Below are positions 9,428 to 17,768 of a stretch of DNA of 64,000 nucleotides, piece by piece. The stretch is from the NCBI GenBank assembly GCA_002336895.1, contig DDFC01000023.1, positions 273,584 through 337,583 of the forward strand, in the 5' to 3' direction. The stretch's first letter is position 1, and every line of letters starts with the position of its first letter. This stretch comes from Verrucomicrobiaceae bacterium UBA1938 (GTDB taxonomy: Bacteria > Verrucomicrobiota > Verrucomicrobiia > Verrucomicrobiales > Verrucomicrobiaceae). The position numbers and the translations under genes are program-made. The notes under the pieces are model-generated. The model made no database searches, had not been told where the DNA came from, and saw only the letters and a list, made by a program, of their open reading frames with translations.

Positions 9428-10309
9428 TCACCGCCACGCCGCCACCGCCGAGGAGTGCTCGCGGTAGTATTTCTCAAACGCGGCGCGTGAGCCGTGGAAG
9501 AAGCTGCGGTCGCAGAAGTGGCGCAGGGTGACACGGCCGCCGCTGCGGGTGTACGCACCGCCCACGTCTCCGGTGAACTCGGGACCGAGCAGCGCGGTCT
9601 TCGGGTGGCCGCTGATGTCTCCGCAGTACTGCCAGAAGGTCCAGGTGCCAAACACACGCGGCACGCTGAAGCTCATGCGATGGCCGGACTGCTCGCCGTA
9701 GCGGGGGATCCACAGGCCGCAGTCCCTGAGCACCCGCCCCTCCGCCGGGGTGAGCGCCCGCAGCTCGCGCACCTGCACCTCATAGCCTGCCATACCAGGA
9801 AGTGGCACGCTGCAGTAGAGCAGCGGCCACACGCCGGTGTGCGCCCGCACCTGCTGCGCGGCTGTGACGAGCTGCTGCCACGACACACGGTCCCGCCCTT
9901 CATTATCCAGCACCAGCATCACCGGATGCGCCGTGGTGCCATGACGTGCCGCCGTGGCGGCCACCGTGCGCACAAAGCGCTCGATCTGCGCCTGCAGATT
10001 CCCCGCACGGTTCACGTAATGATACGCGCCCCACTTCAGCCCGGCCACACGCGCCGCGTGCTCTCGCGGGGCGTAGTCAGCATCCGTCTTCGTGCCGCCA
10101 CGGGTGGCGCGGTGGATCATCAATTCCACCCCCATGCTGCGCAGCAGCCCCGGGCGGACCGCGCCACCATCCCAGCCAAAGTCCACCGTGTTGTTCAGCA
10201 AAGTGGACCGCGCATGATGCGCAGAAACGGTGACCGTGCGGATGGGCGCGCAGGCGCTGAGCAGAGAGGCAAGTGCCATGCCGGACCAGACCAGGGCGCG
10301 TGAGTGCAT
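9428..10309 (-). CDS. GH25 lysozyme-like lipoprotein
   Basis: 293 residues. A lipoprotein signal ends in the lipobox L-L-S-A-C (about residues 16-20). The mature part reads like a glycoside hydrolase 25 barrel: 'VDFGWDGGAVRPGLLRSMGVE', 'FMIHRATRGGTKTDADYAP' in approximate form, 'GLKWGAYHYVN' and 'MLVLDNEGRD' match the strands of that fold with acidic residues at strand ends. 'GTWTFWQYCGD' near residue 230 matches the usual late W-Q-Y motif. It is probably a membrane-anchored muramidase in cell-wall turnover. No operon partner is seen. Confidence 0.8.
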   Translation of the reverse strand: MHSRALVWSGMALASLLSACAPIRTVTVSAHHARSTLLNNTVDFGWDGGAVRPGLLRSMGVELMIHRATRGGTKTDADYAPREHAARVAGLKWGAYHYVNRAGNLQAQIERFVRTVAATAARHGTTAHPVMLVLDNEGRDRVSWQQLVTAAQQVRAHTGVWPLLYCSVPLPGMAGYEVQVRELRALTPAEGRVLRDCGLWIPRYGEQSGHRMSFSVPRVFGTWTFWQYCGDISGHPKTALLGPEFTGDVGGAYTRSGGRVTLRHFCDRSFFHGSRAAFEKYYREHSSAVAAWR

Positions 10310-10396
10310 GCCCAGCGTTTTAGCGGGACGGGGGCGGGGGCGTCAATGCCGAAGCGCAGCATGACGTGGATGGAGGGCTGGTGAAAGGTGAAGACC

Positions 10397-10684
10397 CTAG
10401 CTTTTCATCCAATGCTTCGCCAAGCGTTCGGCCTCATCAAGCGTGTTTGCCAGATTAGCACTGAACGAAGTCAATCGCTGACGCCTCTTCCCTCCATCAA
10501 ACACACTAACTTCGATCTCATCCGGTTTCCCCCCAGTGATTCCGACCTGTGCCTTTTGTTGATGATCCGGAGACCAAATGGTGAAACCTCTCACCTCCTC
10601 ATCACGATCACGCGTCTGAAGCTGGTAGCCTTTGGCCTCAGCCCATGGCAGCAGCACACTATCAATTTCTTTATAATCCATCAT
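10397..10684 (-). CDS. Conserved hypothetical small protein
   Basis: 95 residues, soluble, starting at a double ATG (MMDYKEIDSVLLPW). The sequence alternates strand-like segments ('VRGFTIWSPDHQQKAQVGI') with a C-terminal helix ('LANTLDEAERLAKHW'), suggesting a small alpha/beta fold. I do not recognise it. GC content is lower than in neighbouring genes, which may point to recent acquisition. It stands alone; about 290 bp to the next gene holds only a terminator. Confidence 0.65.
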   Translation of the reverse strand: MMDYKEIDSVLLPWAEAKGYQLQTRDRDEEVRGFTIWSPDHQQKAQVGITGGKPDEIEVSVFDGGKRRQRLTSFSANLANTLDEAERLAKHWMKS

Positions 10685-10909
10685 TGTCTAAACGGCCTCC
10701 TTGAAAGTATCAAAATGAATCTCACACTGTTCTAGCCAGCCAGGGCTGACAGCGTCAATTGGATTCACAACCTATGTCCGCGTGCGCCAAGGCTCACACT
10801 GCGGATCTTTGAAGCAGCCTTGTGGCTGCGCACCACACGTGTTTGCAATGTCCCCTCAATTTCGCAGGAACCGGGCTGCTTTGGCACGCTGCGTCAGGGC
10901 ACAAAATAA

Positions 10910-10934
10910 CGCGGCACCCGTGAAGGATGCCGCG
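10910..10934 (-). terminator. Rho-independent terminator
   Basis: CGCGGCA (10910-10916) pairs with TGCCGCG (10928-10934), an 11-nt loop between them. Read on the minus strand the stem is followed by TTATTTTG, a U-rich tail. It ends the secreted protein gene 10977-11357. Confidence 0.75.
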
Positions 10935-10976
10935 TCTGCTTGTCTCAACACCTAACAATCTAATGCCACCCTGCGA

Positions 10977-11357
10977 TCAGCGGCGGCCGAAGAGACGGCC
11001 AAAGAAGCCGGGGCGGCGCATGCCTTCGGCGTGGCTGATGCGGGCGGACTCGCGGTTTTCGGCGCGGTTGAGGTTCACCGTTTCACGGCGGGTCAGGTGG
11101 CCGCCGTGCATGGCCATGTCGCGGGTCTCGCGCTGCTGGATGCGCTGCTCTCCGCGCTGCAGGCGTCCGGCCTGCTGGGGATTGAGGCGGCCTGTGGCCA
11201 CACCGTTGTTAATACGGCGCTGCTCGTTGTTCAGGCGGCCGCTGACCTCATTCACGCGAGGATGCGAGCGGAAGAAGGGAAACCCGGCGCTGGCGCTGTT
11301 TGGCACTGCAATCATGCCCAGCACGGTGGCCACGGCGAGGGAGTGAAACGTTTTCAT
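10977..11357 (-). CDS. Small secreted basic protein
   Basis: 126 residues from the ATG at 11357. I prefer this start to the longer frame because MKTFHSLAVATVLGMIAVPNSASA is a clear signal peptide. The mature protein is rich in Arg, Asn and Gln with repeated helix-like units ('RLNNEQRRINNGVATGRLN', 'RLQRGEQRIQQRE') and ends 'FFGRLFGRR'. It resembles small exported proteins with periodic R/N/Q helices found across Verrucomicrobia and Planctomycetes. Function is unknown. A terminator follows at 10910-10934. Confidence 0.75.
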   Translation of the reverse strand: MKTFHSLAVATVLGMIAVPNSASAGFPFFRSHPRVNEVSGRLNNEQRRINNGVATGRLNPQQAGRLQRGEQRIQQRETRDMAMHGGHLTRRETVNLNRAENRESARISHAEGMRRPGFFGRLFGRR

Positions 11358-11559
11358 GGTGGTTGGTGAATTGGTTTGTTCTGTGATCGATGGCTCTTTT
11401 TGGAAGGCGTCGCTAAAAGCGAACGTCATCCAGTGAGACGCGGCACAGAACACCCCGATTCAACCCAAAGGAGCCCCGTTTGAAAATTGGGCGCATATCC
11501 TATCTTGAATAAGCGGACATGCCCTCAGCACAGCCAGCCACCCCACCCTGCCCCATCGA

Positions 11560-12117
11560 CTACTCCGCGCCGCACAGCCGTGCCAGATGCAGCTCCACGG
11601 TGCGTCCGCTTTCCTCCACAAAGAGCACGCCTTCCTGCACCGTGATCGTCAGGTTCATCGAGCGATCCGCCAGCGTGCCCAGCTCCTGGCTCTCCGCCGC
11701 AGGGATCTGCCACACGTGGAGATTCTGCACGCGGGTAAACTTCCCCGCCAGACCGGCCCACCAGGTGGCCGCCGTATTGGCAAAGCTGTACACACTCACC
11801 TTGCGCGAGCGCCCGCAGGTGCGCACCAGGCGCTTCTCATCCGGCTGGCCGAGATCGATCCAGTGAACGAGCAGCCCCGTGAGATCATGCTGGCTCAGCG
11901 CGGGCTCGTCCGCCTCCCACATGTCCTTGCCAAACTCCAGCGTGCCGTAGTCGTTGTTCTCCGGCGCATTCAGCACATACGCCAGCAGGCGGATCATCAT
12001 GCGCTCCTCCGTCTCCGACGGGTGCCGGGCGATGGTGAGCTCATGGTCGGAGTAGATGTTGTGGTCGAGGTCCGAGAGGGAGACCTTGGCTTTGTAGATG
12101 ATCGCTTTGAGGGCCAT
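11560..12117 (-). CDS. yaeQ: YaeQ family protein
   Basis: 185 residues, the usual YaeQ length. It begins MALKAIIYKAKVSLSDLD and has the family hallmarks 'HPSETEERMMIRLLAYVLNA', 'GLLVHWIDLGQPDEKRL' and 'VYSFANTAATWW'. YaeQ has a PD-(D/E)XK-like fold; its biochemical role is not settled. It is a single cytoplasmic gene. Upstream of its start the divergent secreted gene pair begins. Confidence 0.93.
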   Translation of the reverse strand: MALKAIIYKAKVSLSDLDHNIYSDHELTIARHPSETEERMMIRLLAYVLNAPENNDYGTLEFGKDMWEADEPALSQHDLTGLLVHWIDLGQPDEKRLVRTCGRSRKVSVYSFANTAATWWAGLAGKFTRVQNLHVWQIPAAESQELGTLADRSMNLTITVQEGVLFVEESGRTVELHLARLCGAE

Positions 12118-12372
12118 GTGGGGGGCTAGGCGTAGTCATGAAGCCGGGAGCGGTCAAGCCATCAAAGCGCTGCCTGCGAAGCCCGAATAATCGTCCTTTG
12201 ATCAAAGCACACCGTCCACCCCCGCCCGCCTTTCCACACCGCATGCGGAATAAGATTGAAAAATTTGCTCAAAGCCAAAATAATTTTCCCTGATGCTGCG
12301 TCCAACGGCCTCTGCCTGCCTTTGCCCCACTGGCATGCTGCAGCACCTGCACCCACCCGCATCTCCGCTCTC

Positions 12373-12906
12373 ATGAAAGCCACACGCCTCCTCGCAGCCG
12401 CATTCCTCCTCATGGCCGCCAGCCTGCACGCACAGGCCCCACGGGCAGGCGTGGCTGTGCCTCGGCAGTCCCTCGCGCCTGCCAGCACCACGCCCACCCT
12501 GAGCACCAACTACCGCCTGACACTCACCGCCCAGTCCGGCGACAAGCCCCTCGGCGCCGTCTCCCAGCTCACGTGCTCCACCACACTGGAGGTCTCCGGC
12601 TTCCTGGACAAGCCCCAGGAGGACAGCATGCCCGCCACCACGCTCTCTCTCTACGGCAAGATGGCCGAGCAAGAAGATGGCACGCTGCTGGTCACGTATC
12701 ACTTTGGCCTGAGCGTACCGTCCGTGTCGCGCACCACCACGTCCGCAGAGGGCAAGTCCGAGACCGCACCCCAGACCACCGTCTTCTCCTACCGCGATCA
12801 CTCCTCCAGCGGCGCGTTGCGTGTGCGGCCCGGCCGCAGCTATGAGCTGATGACGATGGCCGGCGTGGCCTACACCCTCACCATCTCCCCGGACCCGCTG
12901 AAATAA
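12373..12906 (+). CDS. Secreted protein, first of two tandem paralogues
   Basis: 177 residues from the ATG at 12373, where MKATRLLAAAFLLMAASLHAQ forms a signal peptide; the frame is open upstream but lacks coding character. The core runs from 'NYRLTLTAQSGDKPLG' to 'YELMTMAGVAYTLTI'. The gene at 12988 shares the same blocks (NYR, a T-C-S-T motif, 'ADGTL' or 'EDGTL', 'GVAYTL'), so the two arose by duplication. One conserved cysteine could form a disulfide or thioether. Family and function are not recognised. Confidence 0.75.
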   Translation: MKATRLLAAAFLLMAASLHAQAPRAGVAVPRQSLAPASTTPTLSTNYRLTLTAQSGDKPLGAVSQLTCSTTLEVSGFLDKPQEDSMPATTLSLYGKMAEQEDGTLLVTYHFGLSVPSVSRTTTSAEGKSETAPQTTVFSYRDHSSSGALRVRPGRSYELMTMAGVAYTLTISPDPLK

Positions 12907-12987
12907 ATAAATCTGTGGCCGCTCAGCATCGCAGCGCACGCCTCCGCCATCACGCTCCGCCCCACCGCCCACACCTTCCCGCCGCCG

Positions 12988-13800
12988 ATGAAACTCTCCC
13001 AGCTCATCCTCCACACCCTGGCGCTGACACTGGCCGCCGGTTTCATGCAGGCAGAAGCGCAGGCACAGACCACCACACCTGCGCTGCGTCCGGTCTCAGT
13101 GCTGCCTCCCGGCTCCGCTGCGCAGGAAGCAGAGGCCCCGCAGCTCACGGCCAACTACCGCATCGTCATCAGCGCAGCCGCCGGGGGCCGCAGCCTGGGA
13201 GAGATCTCCACCCAGACGTGCTCCACCAGCTTTCAGATCAGCGGCAGCCTCTCCGCACCGCAGGAGGCGCAGCCTGATGCCCCAGACCTCACCCTGCGCG
13301 GCGACCTCTCCGAACAGGCAGACGGCACGCTGAAGCTGGGCTACGCCCTCAGCTCCACCGCACTCGTGCCCAGCTCCCAGGTGGGCAAGCCGGGCGCGGC
13401 CAATCTGCAGACCACCTACCGCAGCGCGCGCCACGGCGGCAAGGGCCTGCTGCTGCTCAAGCCAGGGCAGAAATACGAGCTGCTGCAGGTCTCCGGCGTG
13501 GCCTACACCCTCTCCATCACCCCCATCGAGACCTGGCCCAAGCCCAAGACCACCGCACCCGCCAGCAAGGACTCCGCGGAGACTGTGAAGGCGAGGCCCA
13601 CGCAGGCGGAGCGGAACGGCCCCGACCCCGAGATGCGCAAACAGTACGAGTCGCTCTCTGAAACGGCCCGAGCGAAAGTCCGCGACGAGCTCCGGGAGCA
13701 GTTCATGAACGCCGCCGCAAAGATGCAGGAGATGACCCAGGAAGAACGGCAGGCGGTCATTCTGAAGCTGCTCGAAAAAGCCAAAGCCCAGGACAAGTAA
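12988..13800 (+). CDS. Secreted protein, second tandem paralogue with helical extension
   Basis: 270 residues with a signal peptide (MKLSQLILHTLALTLAAGF). Residues about 55-180 match the gene at 12373: 'NYRIVISAAAGGRSLGEIS', 'QTCSTSFQISG', 'EQADGTLKLGYAL', 'YELLQVSGVAYTLSITP'. Unlike its partner it has a charged C-terminal helix (about 205-268, 'EMRKQYESLSETARAKV') predicted to be coiled coil or rod-like. The 81-bp gap and shared direction suggest co-transcription. Function is unknown. Confidence 0.78.
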   Translation: MKLSQLILHTLALTLAAGFMQAEAQAQTTTPALRPVSVLPPGSAAQEAEAPQLTANYRIVISAAAGGRSLGEISTQTCSTSFQISGSLSAPQEAQPDAPDLTLRGDLSEQADGTLKLGYALSSTALVPSSQVGKPGAANLQTTYRSARHGGKGLLLLKPGQKYELLQVSGVAYTLSITPIETWPKPKTTAPASKDSAETVKARPTQAERNGPDPEMRKQYESLSETARAKVRDELREQFMNAAAKMQEMTQEERQAVILKLLEKAKAQDK

Positions 13801-14084
13801 GCCCCCGCAGCGAGGCCGCACGCCATGGCTGGTGCGGCCATGCGTGAGTGGATACCACTCACTACCAGCACCTGTCTTCCGGTGCCACGCACGCCTTGCA
13901 GGGGCGTGGCGCGCCTTCATGCGCAGATTTTCACATCTATTTTCGCAAATCCGTTTGACATTTTTTAAAGTGTCCCAACGAAATTATATCTTCACGAGAT
14001 GAACTGCGGAAACCCTGTGGTGCATCCGGGGAGATGATCAAAACCAAAAACAAAACAAAAGACAACATCCTACCCGGACATACC

Positions 14085-14387
14085 ATGAAAACACACGAAA
14101 ACACCATCGCCTCCAAGGCCGAAGCCAGTGCAGCCGCCAGCGCCGAACTGATGGAATACCTCAGCCCCGGCCAGCTCTGCGAGATGCTGGGCGTGAGCCG
14201 CCGCACGCTCATCAACTGGGAGCGCAAGGGCCTCGTGGTCCCCACCATCCATGTGGGCCACGTGGTGCGCTATGAGCTGGACCGCGTGCTGGCCTCCCTG
14301 AAGGCCAGCCACCCGCATGCAGGCGCTGCAGCCGCAGCCCCCGCCCCGGCTCCCAAAGCCCCGGTGACGCTGGACCGCGCCGCCTGA
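14085..14387 (+). CDS. Excisionase-type helix-turn-helix DNA-binding protein
   Basis: 100 residues from the ATG at 14085. Residues about 22-70 form a MerR/excisionase-like winged helix: 'LSPGQLCEMLGVSRRTLINW', then 'ERKGLVVPTIHVGHVVRYEL'. Such proteins direct excision or control replication of mobile elements. The C-terminal tail is Ala/Pro-rich. It heads a same-strand series with primase-like and RepA-like genes, so it is probably the regulator of an integrated element. No integrase is seen in the window. A longer in-frame start at 14034 exists but adds only Lys/Asn residues. Confidence 0.75.
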   Translation: MKTHENTIASKAEASAAASAELMEYLSPGQLCEMLGVSRRTLINWERKGLVVPTIHVGHVVRYELDRVLASLKASHPHAGAAAAAPAPAPKAPVTLDRAA

Positions 14388-14523
14388 TACCACACCCTAC
14401 CACGCAGCGGCACCCAACCGCCGCTGCGTGCGCAGGGTCGGCGGCAGCCCGGTACGATAGGCACTCCTGCCTGTCGATCAGCGCCACCGCCGCACCCGGC
14501 ACTCACGCGCGCCTCTCAGCTTC

Positions 14524-14586
14524 ATCCTCGTCCTACTCTTCCTCTCGGAAAGGGAGGAGGTGAAAGAGTAGGAGAAGGAGGAGGAA
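14524..14586. repeat. Polypyrimidine/polypurine inverted repeat
   Basis: TCCTCGTCCTACTCTTCCTC on the left is roughly complementary to AAGAGTAGGAGAAGGAGGAGG on the right, around a short GGAAAGGGAGG centre. Related tracts lie at 16112-16227 and 27018-27066. Confidence 0.6.
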
Positions 14587-14840
14587 ATCTGCTGCGAATA
14601 CGATGGGGGCTCTCCAGCACAAGACGCACCACGCCCCGCCGGCACGCACACGATCCTGAAAGATCTGAAACCTCAGAAATCAAAAATCGATGGCTCGACA
14701 ATCGTCAATCCTTCCGGCCCCAGGACGTCCTGGCCATGCGTGATTGACGAATCATGAACCAGGACTGCTGACTTTCGAGGGTTCTCCAGAACCGCGCACC
14801 ACAGGTCCATTTCAGCTCCTTCGCACATCCAGCTCCCTGC

Positions 14841-14926
14841 GACGCGCCGTGATCGAGGACGAGTTCGAGCCTCCTTCGCTAAAGCTAAGGAGCCCAAGGT
14901 AGGAGAACGAGAACGAGAACGATCTC
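14841..14926 (+). repeat. Dispersed ATCGAGGACGAG repeat with AGCGAAGGAGG palindrome
   Basis: It begins GACGCGCCGTGATCGAGGAC and ends in GAGAACGAGAACGAGAACGA, with the Family-B palindrome CCTCCTTCGCTAAAGCTAAGG inside at about 14870. The same opening appears at 25650-25668, 25750-25790 and 53660-53700. Confidence 0.6.
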
Positions 14927-14961
14927 CAGCCACACCGCACCCGCTTTTCCCCTGACCCATC

Positions 14962-16110
14962 ATGAACACGACACACAGCTCCACAGAATACCACGACATA
15001 CCAGCGTTGAAAGAGCGCCTGCGCATCCCCGAGGTGTGGCAGGTGCTGGGGCTGGAGGGGCAGCCCTCCCTGCGCTGCCGCTCGCCCTTCCGCCCCGACA
15101 GGACGCCCTCCTTTTCCATCTTCGACGGCGGGCGGCGGTGGAAGGACTTCGGCACCGGGCAGAGTGGCGATGTCATCGACTTCATCGCCACCGCACGACA
15201 GCTCAGCACCGCGCAGGCCCTGCGCCAGTTTCTGGAGATGGCCGGTGTGCCCACGCACACGCCGCCCTCACAGCCGCAGCGCACCACGCCACGCACAGCA
15301 GCGCAGCCCGTGGCAGCCGCCAGCAGCATGCTCCCCGCCAGCGCACCCGGCGCCACGCCATTGCCAGCCGCTCCCGCCCCCGCAGACGATGCCCCCGGTG
15401 CGGTGCGGGTGCCGCTGCAGCGTGGCACGGAAAAAGACTGGCAGCAGGTCGCGCAGTCGCGTCGCATCACCCAGGAGGCCGTCTCCCTGGCGCTGGGGCT
15501 GCGCACGCTCACCTTTGGCATCGTGCAGGGGTTTCAGTGCTGGATCCTCACCGATGCCGCCCAGCGCAGCGCCGAGGCCCGGCGGCTGGACGGCCAGCCC
15601 TTCCCCGAGTGCGGCACGCTGCACACGCGCAAGGCCCACACCCTGCGCGGCTCCAGCAAGAGCTGGCCCCTCGGCGCGGCGGTGCTGCGCACGGTGCCGC
15701 AGTTCCGCACCCTCCTCATCGTCGAGGGCGGGCCCGACTACCTGGCCGCGCTGCACTTTGCCCATGAGCTGGAGCGCTGGGACGTCCTCCCCGTGGCCAT
15801 GCTGGGCCGCAGCACCGGTGGCAGGATCGCCGATGACGCACTCGAGCTCATGCGCGGCCGCCGCGTACGCATCTACCCGCATGCCGATGCCGACGGCGGC
15901 GGAGTCAAAAGCGCCGAGGCCTGGGCCACCCAGCTGCACCAGGTGGGCTGCACGGTGGACCTCTTTGAATTCGGCATCCTGCACCGCGCCGACGGCCAGC
16001 CCATCAAGGACCTCAACGACTGCACCAGCAGCCTCGATGAAACCTCCGCCGCCATCGCCCGCCGCCACCTCCTCCCCAGACCCGACCTCGAGGTGCACCC
16101 GCCTTTTTAG
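14962..16110 (+). CDS. Primase-like protein with degenerate CHC2 finger and TOPRIM domain
   Basis: 382 residues. Residues about 30-80 resemble the DnaG zinc-finger region ('RPDRTPSFSIFDGGRRWKDF', 'GQSGDVIDFIATAR'), but the second cysteine pair is replaced (W-K-D-F-G-T-G), so zinc binding is probably lost. An Ala/Pro linker follows (about 98-150). The C-terminal half is TOPRIM-like: 'TLLIVEGGPDYLAALHF' carries the catalytic Glu and 'RVRIYPHADADGGG' the D-x-D pair. It probably makes primers or acts with the RepA-like helicase downstream in replication of an integrated element. Neighbours on both sides are element genes separated by repeats. Confidence 0.82.
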   Translation: MNTTHSSTEYHDIPALKERLRIPEVWQVLGLEGQPSLRCRSPFRPDRTPSFSIFDGGRRWKDFGTGQSGDVIDFIATARQLSTAQALRQFLEMAGVPTHTPPSQPQRTTPRTAAQPVAAASSMLPASAPGATPLPAAPAPADDAPGAVRVPLQRGTEKDWQQVAQSRRITQEAVSLALGLRTLTFGIVQGFQCWILTDAAQRSAEARRLDGQPFPECGTLHTRKAHTLRGSSKSWPLGAAVLRTVPQFRTLLIVEGGPDYLAALHFAHELERWDVLPVAMLGRSTGGRIADDALELMRGRRVRIYPHADADGGGVKSAEAWATQLHQVGCTVDLFEFGILHRADGQPIKDLNDCTSSLDETSAAIARRHLLPRPDLEVHPPF

Positions 16111-16111
16111 A

Positions 16112-16227
16112 TCCTCCTCTTCCTCCTACTCCTACTCTTCCTCCCTTTGAGGAGCGGAACTCGCAGACGCCTCTCCAGCACCACTCAGCCTCCAGGGAGG
16201 AGGAGCAAGAGCAAGAGGAGGAAGACA
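16112..16227. repeat. Polypyrimidine/polypurine inverted repeat between primase-like and helicase genes
   Basis: The left arm (about 16112-16145, TCCTCCTACTCCTACTCTTC) and right arm (about 16193-16227, GGGAGGAGGAGCAAGAGCAA) are near-complementary across a loop of roughly 50 bp. It starts directly after the primase-like stop codon. A transcript could form a long stem; a terminator or attenuator role is possible, but there is no U-tract. Confidence 0.6.
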
Positions 16228-16288
16228 GCTCACTTTTAGGACATACCACGTCCTAATACCCAAAGAAAAACAAAAACAAACAACGATA

Positions 16289-17623
16289 ATGAAAACAAAC
16301 GAAGACCAAGAGACCGCCCCGCAGATCGACATCGAAAACATCCAGGCCGCCCGGCCCTTCACGCCCACCGCAGCAGACCTCGCCCTGTACGAGCGCATGC
16401 GCGGCTACAGCACCCTGCCCGCAGGCACCGCCACCCACACCCTGGGCACCGGCAGCCCCGCGCCTGCAGCAGCCACACCGCCACCACGCCCGCCACTGGC
16501 CCCGTATGTGCTCACCGCCATGCAGCTCAAGCACATGAAAATCCCCAAGCGCCCCGCCCTGCTGGACCGCTGGCTGTGCGAGGGAGATCTGGGCTACATC
16601 TTCGCCCCGCGCGGCGTGGGCAAGACCTGGATGGCCATGTCCCTCCCACGCGCCATCTCCCAGCGCACCCCGCTGGGCCTGTGGGCCGCTGGCAGCGGCA
16701 GCCCATCTTCCTCCTCCTCCGAAGGCCTTCGTAGCTCGCAGAGCGAAGGAGGCTCCGAGAGCGCGGCAGACACCACCGCCTCCACGCTGGATCTCGATCC
16801 CCCGCCCACCGGCGCAGACGCCTGCGTGCCCGTCCTCTACATCGACGGAGAGATGTCCATGGAGCTGACGCAGTACCGCTCCAACGGCCTGCAGATGGAA
16901 TACAGCGGCGTGCAGTACCTGCACCACGAGCACCTCTTTGAAAAAGGGGCCAGCACCGTCAATATCGGCGAGGCCGAAGACCGCCAGCGCATCACCGATC
17001 TCATCCTGAAGACCGGCTACCGCGTCCTCATTCTGGACAATCTCAGCTCCCTGGCCAGCGGGGTGGATGAAAACAAAGGCATGGACTACGAGCCCATCTC
17101 CCACTGGCTGCTCGACCTGCGGCGTCGCAAGATCACCGTCATCGTCGTGCACCACGCCGGGCGCAATGGCGCCATGCGCGGCCACAGCAAGCGGGAGGAC
17201 GCCTGCGCCTGGATCATCGAGCTGCGGGACGCCCGACAGGACGACGAGAAAGGCGCCAAGTTCGTCAGCCACTTCACCAAACCCTCCCGCAACACCGGCG
17301 ACCCCCTCCCCGACCTCCTCTGGCACTACACCAGCGACGATCAGGGGAACACGCACATCAAATGCGAGCTGGCCCAAGTGACGGACTACGAGGAGTTCAT
17401 TCAGCACGTGTGCGAAGGAGTGAGCATGCAGGCAGACATCGCGGAGATGATGAACCGCCCCCGAGGCACCATCAGCAAATGGGCGGTCAAGGCACTCAAT
17501 GAAGGCCGCATCTCAGGCAGCGCACGCCGCCTGCTGCCACCCGGCCGCTCCGAGAGCACCAGCCCCCGCTCCCGCTCATGGATCGATGACCTCGACTCCG
17601 ATGACGAAGACACGTCCTCATAA
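16289..17623 (+). CDS. RepA-like hexameric helicase ATPase
   Basis: 444 residues. Walker A is G-V-G-K-T at 109-113 inside 'IFAPRGVGKTWMAMSLPRA'; the next strand is 'VPVLYIDGEMSME' (from 180), Walker B is 'RVLILDNLSSLASG', and a 'TVIVVHHAGRNGAMRGHS' sensor segment follows. This is the AAA_25/RepA family of plasmid and phage replicative helicases. The C-terminus has an HTH-like stretch ('ADIAEMMNRPRGTISKWAV'), perhaps for origin binding. Residues about 135-178 between Walker A and the next strand are Ser/Glu-rich low complexity encoded by an inserted dispersed repeat (see 16725-16754). It works plausibly with the primase-like gene upstream. Confidence 0.88.
   Translation: MKTNEDQETAPQIDIENIQAARPFTPTAADLALYERMRGYSTLPAGTATHTLGTGSPAPAAATPPPRPPLAPYVLTAMQLKHMKIPKRPALLDRWLCEGDLGYIFAPRGVGKTWMAMSLPRAISQRTPLGLWAAGSGSPSSSSSEGLRSSQSEGGSESAADTTASTLDLDPPPTGADACVPVLYIDGEMSMELTQYRSNGLQMEYSGVQYLHHEHLFEKGASTVNIGEAEDRQRITDLILKTGYRVLILDNLSSLASGVDENKGMDYEPISHWLLDLRRRKITVIVVHHAGRNGAMRGHSKREDACAWIIELRDARQDDEKGAKFVSHFTKPSRNTGDPLPDLLWHYTSDDQGNTHIKCELAQVTDYEEFIQHVCEGVSMQADIAEMMNRPRGTISKWAVKALNEGRISGSARRLLPPGRSESTSPRSRSWIDDLDSDDEDTSS
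16725..16754 (+). repeat. In-frame intragenic copy of the AGCGAAGGAGG repeat
   Basis: It lies inside the RepA-like gene after a (TCC)n run at 16707-16720. The core CTTCGTAGCTCGCAGAGCGA matches the reverse complement of the segment at 21720-21749 inside vsr (shared CGCAGAGCGAAGGA). Both proteins gain a Ser-rich stretch followed by S-x-Q-S-E-G in the same reading frame. Confidence 0.6.
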
Positions 17624-17625
17624 AA

Positions 17626-17677
17626 GCTAGAAATGTTTCCATGTTTCCACCTATAGGGTTGGAAACTTGGAAACATT
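17626..17677. repeat. Long palindrome, left copy flanking the KAP/DUF3883 cassette
   Basis: The left arm AAATGTTTCCATGTTTCCA is followed by a short spacer and TGGAAACTTGGAAACATTT, one mismatch from perfect. The first 24 bp, beginning GCTAGAAATG, are identical to the copy at 21037-21088. It starts 2 bp after the helicase stop codon. It could be a bidirectional terminator, a recombination site or a transposon-like end. Confidence 0.75.
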
Positions 17678-17768
17678 TTGTCAGCGCATCATGTGGCATG
17701 TGAGCGCAAAAGATCACCTAGGCTTGTGCCCTGCCAGGGTCTGGTAAAAAGTGGTCCCGCGTGCCCAC

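Larger units (their letters stand above)
14388..14961. other. Repeat-filled intergenic region, 574 bp
   Basis: No convincing gene. It holds a polypyrimidine/polypurine inverted repeat (14524-14586), a short self-similar stretch at about 14680-14770 with repeated TTGACGATT/ATTCGTCAAT words, and a copy of the ATCGAGGACGAG repeat (14841-14926). It separates the HTH gene from the primase-like gene. Confidence 0.6.

Noticed and set aside
13955..13989. Candidate sigma-70 promoter before the HTH gene (TTGACA, then TTATAT)
   Set aside because: The spacing between the two boxes is about 23 bp, too long for a standard promoter, so I did not call it.
14673..15521. A 282-residue minus-strand frame opposite the primase-like gene and the repeats before it
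   Set aside because: It crosses known repeats and a clear plus-strand gene; its residues have no coherent pattern.
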